A stretch of DNA of 64,000 nucleotides from Microcella frigidaquae. Lineage in GTDB: Bacteria; Actinomycetota; Actinomycetes; Actinomycetales; Microbacteriaceae. The notes beneath the pieces were generated by a model. It had not been told where the DNA came from, made no database searches, and saw nothing but the letters and a program-made list of their open reading frames with translations. Within the stretch, counting starts at the first letter, position 1; the number at the start of each line of letters is the position of its first letter. The position numbers and the translations under genes are program-made. The DNA lies in assembly GCF_014200395.1 (NCBI RefSeq), contig NZ_JACHBS010000001.1:682001-746000 (forward strand), given 5' to 3'. This document shows, piece by piece, positions 59,777 through 64,000 of this stretch.

Positions 59777-60180
59777 GCGAGGGCCCTCCACTCGTCCCAC
59801 ACCGGCCCGTACACGGCGCGCATCAGCTCAACCGCCGCCTTCTGCGAGATCGGAATCCGCATCCCGTCAGTCGTCAGCTGATGCCACCCAGCGAGCGCGT
59901 ACCGTACCGGCACTTGCGCCGCCAACCCCTGCTCGACCACGAACCGACGCACCTTCCACCCGTACGCCAGCGCCCGCACCTGCAGCGCGCCCTCATAGGC
60001 CGCATTGCACAACGCGCACGCCGTCAGCCCTTCCGCGAGCCGCGGCCGCGCCTTCCGCCCGCCCATGCCCTCAGCAGCACGGTGCTGGTAGGTGATGGTG
60101 GCGAGCGTGCCGCACGAGACACAACGGTGATCGTCGCGCTCGTACGTCACCGCACGCACCACAGGGGTCGGAGTCGTCAC
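59773..60180 (-). CDS. HNH-like nuclease-fold protein
   Basis: A 135-residue protein whose N-terminal part reads RDDHRCVSCGTLATITYQHR, then GLTACALCNAAYEG. The two zinc pairs around a central histidine match the HNH fold. The helical C-terminus is extra. It overlaps the ParB-like gene by 4 bases. Confidence 0.72.
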   Translation of the reverse strand: MTTPTPVVRAVTYERDDHRCVSCGTLATITYQHRAAEGMGGRKARPRLAEGLTACALCNAAYEGALQVRALAYGWKVRRFVVEQGLAAQVPVRYALAGWHQLTTDGMRIPISQKAAVELMRAVYGPVWDEWRALA

Positions 60181-61544
60181 GCCGCCTGCGCTCCCTCAAC
60201 GACCTCACGCTCGACATCGGCGAGCTCGTAGCCCCAGCCGTTGAGCAGCCGCAGGTAGTCCGCCACGCCCTCCGCCTGCCAGCCCTTCCGGTCGAAGTCG
60301 CGGCCGCCCTCACGCTCGGCCAGCGCCACAGCGAGCGCGACGTGCGCCGCGCGCGCCGGGTTTTCCGACAGCATGCGCCGCAGCGTCAGGTAGCCCACGT
60401 ACTCGCTGTCCTGCTCCGACGCCTGCAGGAGCCCCTTCGCCATCGACCAGTTGATGTTCGAGCTCGAGCGGCACAGCAGCAGCGCGACCTGCAACTCCCA
60501 CCCGGCCGGCAGAGTCTTCCGCTGCAGCAGCCCCTGCAGGAACACCAGCCGCCCCTCGGTCGCGATCTCCCACGCCTTCGTCCGCTCGCGCGCCGCGCGC
60601 CGCTCCGCCTTCAGCGCCTCGGCCTCCTCCGGCGTGGTCGGGGCCGCAGGCTTGCTCGCATACGCGGAGCGGTCGCGGCCAAACAGTCCCCGCTCGCGCC
60701 AGCCGCGCACGCCGTACTCGACCTCGACGACGCGCTCGTTACGGTCGGCACCTCCCCACCCCCAGCTGAGGAACGCCACGAGACCATCCCCTGCGATCTG
60801 CTTCATCTCGGCCTCATCAAGCCCGTCCATGCGCCGCTCGAACGCCTCGTCAAGGAACAGGTCACGAACCGCGCGCGGGTCGTCCGCGTCGTATCCGAGC
60901 GGCTCCACGACCTCCACCCCGGCCGCCTCGATCTCCGCCATCGCCGCAGCCTTCGCCCGCTCGAACCGCCACTCGCGCACGTCGTAGCCGACGTTGTAGC
61001 CCTTCGCCAGCTTCTCGCCGAGCTCGGCCGCGAACTCCTCGTCGACCTCCGCCACCTCGGCCAGCATCGCCGCGTCCTCCAGCGACACCTGCTTCTCACG
61101 CATCACCTCGACCGCAGCAGGAACGGCAGCGACCTTCAGCGCGACGTCGACCGTCGCCTTCTTCTCCCCGGTCTTCTTCGCGATCGCCGACGCAGACAGG
61201 CCGAACAGTGCCAGGTCACGGATCGCCTCCACCTGATCCGCGTTCGACAGGCCCGACCGGTGCTCGTTCACCACCAGCTGATCGACGATCCGCTGGCCCT
61301 CATCGGTCACCACGGGCTGCACGACCACCGGAACGACGCTCAGACCCGCCTCCACGGCCGCCAGCGTGCGCCGCTGACCATCCAGCACCTCCAGCCCCGT
61401 CGGGCCCTCCTGCACCAGCACAGGCACCTTCACGCCGTGCTGCTTCACCGACGCCACGAACTCCTTCGTCAGCGCCACGTCGCGGCGCACGTTCGCCGCC
61501 ACGATCAGATCGCCCGGGGCGACCTCACGAATCTCCATGCTCAT
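60177..61544 (-). CDS. ParB/Spo0J-like DNA-binding protein
   Basis: A 455-residue protein with an N-terminal ParB nuclease-fold domain (VAANVRRDVALTKEFVASVK, VLDGQRRTLAAVEAG). A helix-turn-helix follows (LSASAIAKKTGEKKATVDVA). The long C-terminal half is helical and unlike typical ParB. There is no ParA gene nearby, so it is more likely a phage regulator or a DNA-processing enzyme than a partition protein. Confidence 0.8.
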   Translation of the reverse strand: MSMEIREVAPGDLIVAANVRRDVALTKEFVASVKQHGVKVPVLVQEGPTGLEVLDGQRRTLAAVEAGLSVVPVVVQPVVTDEGQRIVDQLVVNEHRSGLSNADQVEAIRDLALFGLSASAIAKKTGEKKATVDVALKVAAVPAAVEVMREKQVSLEDAAMLAEVAEVDEEFAAELGEKLAKGYNVGYDVREWRFERAKAAAMAEIEAAGVEVVEPLGYDADDPRAVRDLFLDEAFERRMDGLDEAEMKQIAGDGLVAFLSWGWGGADRNERVVEVEYGVRGWRERGLFGRDRSAYASKPAAPTTPEEAEALKAERRAARERTKAWEIATEGRLVFLQGLLQRKTLPAGWELQVALLLCRSSSNINWSMAKGLLQASEQDSEYVGYLTLRRMLSENPARAAHVALAVALAEREGGRDFDRKGWQAEGVADYLRLLNGWGYELADVEREVVEGAQAA

Positions 61545-61570
61545 CTCTCTCTTCTCTCTGTCGGGTGTTG

Positions 61571-62446
61571 CTACTTGCCGGACTGCACGGCCACGCCCAC
61601 CAGCGCGCCGCTCTGGTCGAGGTCGAACCGGACGAAGCCGGGCTGCTCGCCGTCGACGTCGACGACCACGCCGCCGGCGTCGTCGCGCTGGAACCGGAAC
61701 CGCGACGGGTTGGCCTCACGCGGCGGCACCACCAGCTGCGCGTCCTTCGAGAGGGTGACCTCGCGCGCGCTCTTGGCGACGTCGAGCTCCAACTCCAGCG
61801 ACGCCACACGATCGGTCAGCTCCGCGATGCGCTTCGCCTGCGCCGCGTTCACCTGCTCCCGATCGCTCAGCACGCCCTCCAGCTCGGCCACCCGCCCCTC
61901 CGACTTCGCCAGCTGGTCACGCACCGCGAGCAGCGCGGGAGCGTCGTCAGCAGGCTCGGCAGGCGCCTCGGAGGGCCCGGGCGCGGTCGCGCCGTTCTCC
62001 GCCCGCTTCCTCCGCTTGACCTCCCGCTGGTATTCGGTCGCCGCCTGCGTGCAGGACCTCCCTACCAGCGCGACACCCGGACACGCCTCCTTCAGCCGGC
62101 ACCCGGCCGCATAGCCGCTCGTCGACCCGTGTCGCTCATCCGCGATCGCCGGAACCGCGGAAGGCTCTGCCGTCGGGCCCGGCTCAGGCGCGCTCCGCGG
62201 AGCCTGCGCCACCAGCGCCCGCTTCTCCTCCGCCACCTTCGCGTCGAACTCCGCCAGCTGCACCGGCGTCATCCCCTCATCCACACGACGCCGATACCCG
62301 TAGTCCGACTGGTAGCGGGTGTACGCCTGCATGCACGACAGCCGCCCCTCATCACCCTCCGGGCAGTGAGAGCCCTTGCAGCCCTGCCGATACCCGTCAG
62401 GCGTCCCATGCGGGAAGCCGTCCTCCAACCTGTCTGCGACGCCCAT
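61571..62446 (-). CDS. Phage protein with two HGTxxGY finger-like repeats and coiled coil
   Basis: A 291-residue protein. A finger-like motif occurs twice: HGTPDGYRQGCKG with later cysteines (near residues 13-38) and HGSTSGYAAGC with later cysteines (near residue 107). A long coiled coil (about 180-230: LAVRDQLAKSEGRVAELEGV) precedes a beta C-terminal domain. A similar short motif (CGTPAAYRRH) starts the small terminase. The motif is probably DNA-binding. Confidence 0.7.
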   Translation of the reverse strand: MGVADRLEDGFPHGTPDGYRQGCKGSHCPEGDEGRLSCMQAYTRYQSDYGYRRRVDEGMTPVQLAEFDAKVAEEKRALVAQAPRSAPEPGPTAEPSAVPAIADERHGSTSGYAAGCRLKEACPGVALVGRSCTQAATEYQREVKRRKRAENGATAPGPSEAPAEPADDAPALLAVRDQLAKSEGRVAELEGVLSDREQVNAAQAKRIAELTDRVASLELELDVAKSAREVTLSKDAQLVVPPREANPSRFRFQRDDAGGVVVDVDGEQPGFVRFDLDQSGALVGVAVQSGK

Positions 62447-62697
62447 CAGCGGGCCTCCTTCCACTTCTCGAGCTGATCCACCAGTTCGGTGGGGGTAGTC
62501 GCACGCGCCTGCGTGCTGGGGAACACGACGTCGAAGCCGCGCGCGCTCGTCGACGCCCACGCGACGGTCGAGAACTCGCCGTCGACGATCTCGACGATGC
62601 GGAACCGACCGGGCGCGTCGAGGGACACGGCGAGCTCGAAACCGGCGGTCTCGACGAGGTCGCGCAGCTTCGCTTCATGCCGCTCAGCGGGGCTCAT
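62446..62697 (-). CDS. Small hypothetical phage protein
   Basis: The 83-residue product has a compact alpha/beta pattern (FELAVSLDAPGRFRIVEIVD). It overlaps its neighbours (TGATG at the 3' end). No family recognised. Confidence 0.65.
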   Translation of the reverse strand: MSPAERHEAKLRDLVETAGFELAVSLDAPGRFRIVEIVDGEFSTVAWASTSARGFDVVFPSTQARATTPTELVDQLEKWKEAR

Positions 62698-63068
62698 CGG
62701 TCGCTCCCGAGGATCGCGTCAGCCAGAGCGAGGGCGTCGCGGGCGTTCGACCAGACGGCGCGCTCGACACCGCCGCCGGCGATCTTCGCCTCGGCGCGCG
62801 CGAGAGCCGCACGCAGGATGCTGATCTGCGCGTCGATGGTGCGGTGCAGCGTCACGATCAGCTCGGCGTCGTTCGGCTTCATGCCACCCGGCACCGGGAA
62901 GAACGTCACCGTCGTTGCCGACATGAACGCGAACCCGTCAGCCTCCGAGTAGATGCGGGATTCCCCGGTCTCGGGCATGGACTCGAAGTCCCAGTCGCCG
63001 GGCGTGCACGCCGCACGCATCGACTCGAGCTTCTCGATCGCGGCCCGCAGCCGCTCGACGGGCGTCAC
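62694..63068 (-). CDS. Small hypothetical phage protein
   Basis: This 124-residue product starts MTPVERLRAAIEKLESMRAA, with a GDWDF strand segment and a helical C-terminus containing LIVTLHRTIDAQISILRAAL. It overlaps its neighbours by 4 bases. Such proteins (helix, GDW, helix) are frequent in actinophage early regions. Function unknown. Confidence 0.65.
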   Translation of the reverse strand: MTPVERLRAAIEKLESMRAACTPGDWDFESMPETGESRIYSEADGFAFMSATTVTFFPVPGGMKPNDAELIVTLHRTIDAQISILRAALARAEAKIAGGGVERAVWSNARDALALADAILGSDR

Positions 63069-63283
63069 GAGTCACCGCCAGCGACGAACCCGAACCACGC
63101 ATCCGCCAGATCGATCGGATCCAACGTCTCGCGCTCGAAGTAGCCCACGACGTCATCACCATCCGGACGGATCACCTCGATGCGACCGATCACCGGGTTC
63201 TGCGCGATCGCCGGCTGGACTTCGATCGGCTCCAACGCGTCAGCGATCGCCCGCAGGTCACTCGCGCTCAGCGGCAGCCTCAT
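63065..63283 (-). CDS. Small hypothetical phage protein
   Basis: A 72-residue acidic alpha/beta protein (ADALEPIEVQPAIAQNPVIG). Four-base overlaps on both sides. Function unknown. Confidence 0.6.
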   Translation of the reverse strand: MRLPLSASDLRAIADALEPIEVQPAIAQNPVIGRIEVIRPDGDDVVGYFERETLDPIDLADAWFGFVAGGDS

Positions 63284-63510
63284 CGGGTCACCACCGTGAC
63301 CGTCGACGACGGAGCCACACGCACCCGCTCACGACCACCCGGCACCTGCAACTCCAACGTCACCACCGCGCCCGGCCCATGCACCGCCTTCCCATGCACA
63401 ACCAGCACCAACTTCCCCTCCCGATCGCCACCGATCTGCGGCACCCGCACCCGACGGCCCAACACCGACGCGTTCAGCAGGCCCGCCTGCACGTCCTTCT
63501 CCTCAGCCAC
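63280..63510 (-). CDS. Small hypothetical phage protein
   Basis: The product is 76 residues and beta-rich (VRVPQIGGDREGKLVLVVHG). GTG at 63510 overlaps the preceding stop (TAGTG). Function unknown. Confidence 0.6.
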   Translation of the reverse strand: MAEEKDVQAGLLNASVLGRRVRVPQIGGDREGKLVLVVHGKAVHGPGAVVTLELQVPGGRERVRVAPSSTVTVVTR

Positions 63511-63773
63511 TACGACTCCCTCCGAACCTTCTCCGCCACCGCCAGAGCAGCCCCCAACGGGGCGTCTCCCGCGGCGAGCGCCGCCTCTGCCTCGGCCTCC
63601 AGCCACTCCGCCACCTGCCGGGCCACGAACGTCCGTGAGAACCCCAACTCGTCGAGGCGCACCATCGCCGACCGCAACTGCGACGACTGCACCGGCTGGT
63701 ACCGTTCGACGTCGTCCGCCGCCTCCCGCAGCAGGCGCGCCGCCTCCACCAGCACGTTGATCTCGTCCATCAC
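63510..63773 (-). CDS. Small helical phage protein
   Basis: The product is 87 residues, almost all helical (INVLVEAARLLREAADDVER). It begins GTG-ATG, so either codon may serve; both overlap the upstream stop. Function unknown. Confidence 0.6.
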   Translation of the reverse strand: MMDEINVLVEAARLLREAADDVERYQPVQSSQLRSAMVRLDELGFSRTFVARQVAEWLEAEAEAALAAGDAPLGAALAVAEKVRRES

Positions 63774-64000
63774 CGGCTCCCCTCATCGAGGTGCTCGAGC
63801 AGCTCGCGGCAGAACCGCTGCACCGCCTCACGCGTCGCCCGCATATCCGGGTCGTCCTTCTCCGCCAGCAGCAGCCGCTCAGCGACGAGGGGGAACTGCA
63901 TCGCGTATCGGCCGCTCGCGAGCGCGTAGGCGCCGAGCAGGTCTGCCTGGTGCTGGCTGTGCTGGTGCGCGAGCCGCTCGCCCAGCGCCGCCCAGTCGTT
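63770..64000 (-). CDS. Phage gene, 5' end outside the window
   Basis: The last 76 residues of a leftward gene, ending QRFCRELLEHLDEGSR. The visible part is helical and follows the same overlap pattern as its neighbours. The start lies beyond base 64000. Confidence 0.6.
   Translation of the reverse strand, partial: NDWAALGERLAHQHSQHQADLLGAYALASGRYAMQFPLVAERLLLAEKDDPDMRATREAVQRFCRELLEHLDEGSR

Larger units (their letters stand above)
32967..64000. mobile_element. Prophage, siphovirus type, truncated by the window edge
   Basis: From attL onwards, nearly all genes are phage genes: integrase, lysis cassette, tail, capsid, terminase, HNH, DnaB and early small genes, in an order typical of temperate HK97-fold siphoviruses. 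The structural and replication genes run leftwards, with tight overlaps. No disrupted essential gene is seen, so the phage may be functional. The repressor and attR are not in the window. Confidence 0.93.

Noticed and set aside
60177..61544. Plasmid-type partition system
   Set aside because: Only a ParB-like protein is present, with no ParA and no parS-like repeats seen; surrounding genes are phage early genes.

Overview
The window is high-GC DNA with dense, overlapping genes, TANNNT-type -10 boxes and many leaderless starts. It also carries an EttA-type ABC-F protein and a group II truncated haemoglobin. This points to an actinobacterium, most likely of the Microbacteriaceae; that placement is inferred from gene content and style, because no rRNA gene is present. 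It has two parts: about 33 kb of chromosome (1-32966) and at least 31 kb of an integrated tailed phage (32967-64000) that runs off the right edge.

Chromosome. An IS256-family element (271-1639) opens the window. An aminopeptidase N / MscS channel / truncated haemoglobin / membrane protein / FAD dehydrogenase run follows (1868-8013). Next come a conserved hypothetical gene and tesB, which diverge from an 18-bp gap, and a GH16-like protein. An IS5/IS427-type element (10453-11759), flanked by CTAG duplications, carries a thioredoxin-like passenger gene and sits in the stop codon of a SnoaL-like gene. That gene belongs to a probable catabolic cluster: ureohydrolase, NCS1 permease, cyclase-family hydrolase and XRE-cupin regulator. 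After a thioesterase, ettA and a lipoprotein comes a signalling cluster (19363-24172): a membrane protein with a phospho-His-like helix but no ATPase domain, a lone receiver, a PAS hybrid kinase and a receiver-HTH regulator. The remainder is ssb, a TetR regulator with two operator dyads facing a DUF4386 gene, msrA, an aldo/keto reductase, an EamA exporter, a PLP decarboxylase, a YqhA-like protein and an alpha/beta hydrolase.

Prophage. The left end (attL) is a 3' half of a tRNA-Thr(TGT) gene at 32967-33010, next to a tyrosine integrase. A phage-borne tRNA-Arg(TCT) and three small genes, probably lysogeny genes, follow. Leftward genes then run, read from right to left: small early proteins, a ParB-like protein, HNH proteins, a helix-turn-helix initiator whose coding sequence contains iterons and an AT-rich palindrome (candidate origin), a possible loader, a DNA methyltransferase and a DnaB helicase. 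Beyond a control region with one isolated rightward gene lie two glycosyltransferase-like genes, two HNH genes, terminase, portal, scaffold, capsid, connectors, major tail protein, frameshifted tail chaperones, tape measure, tail tip, M23 endolysin and holin. This is a siphovirus-type, HK97-like layout. The right attachment site, the remaining early genes and any repressor lie outside the window.

Many calls rest on motifs read by eye. Phage minor proteins and small hypotheticals are the least certain.
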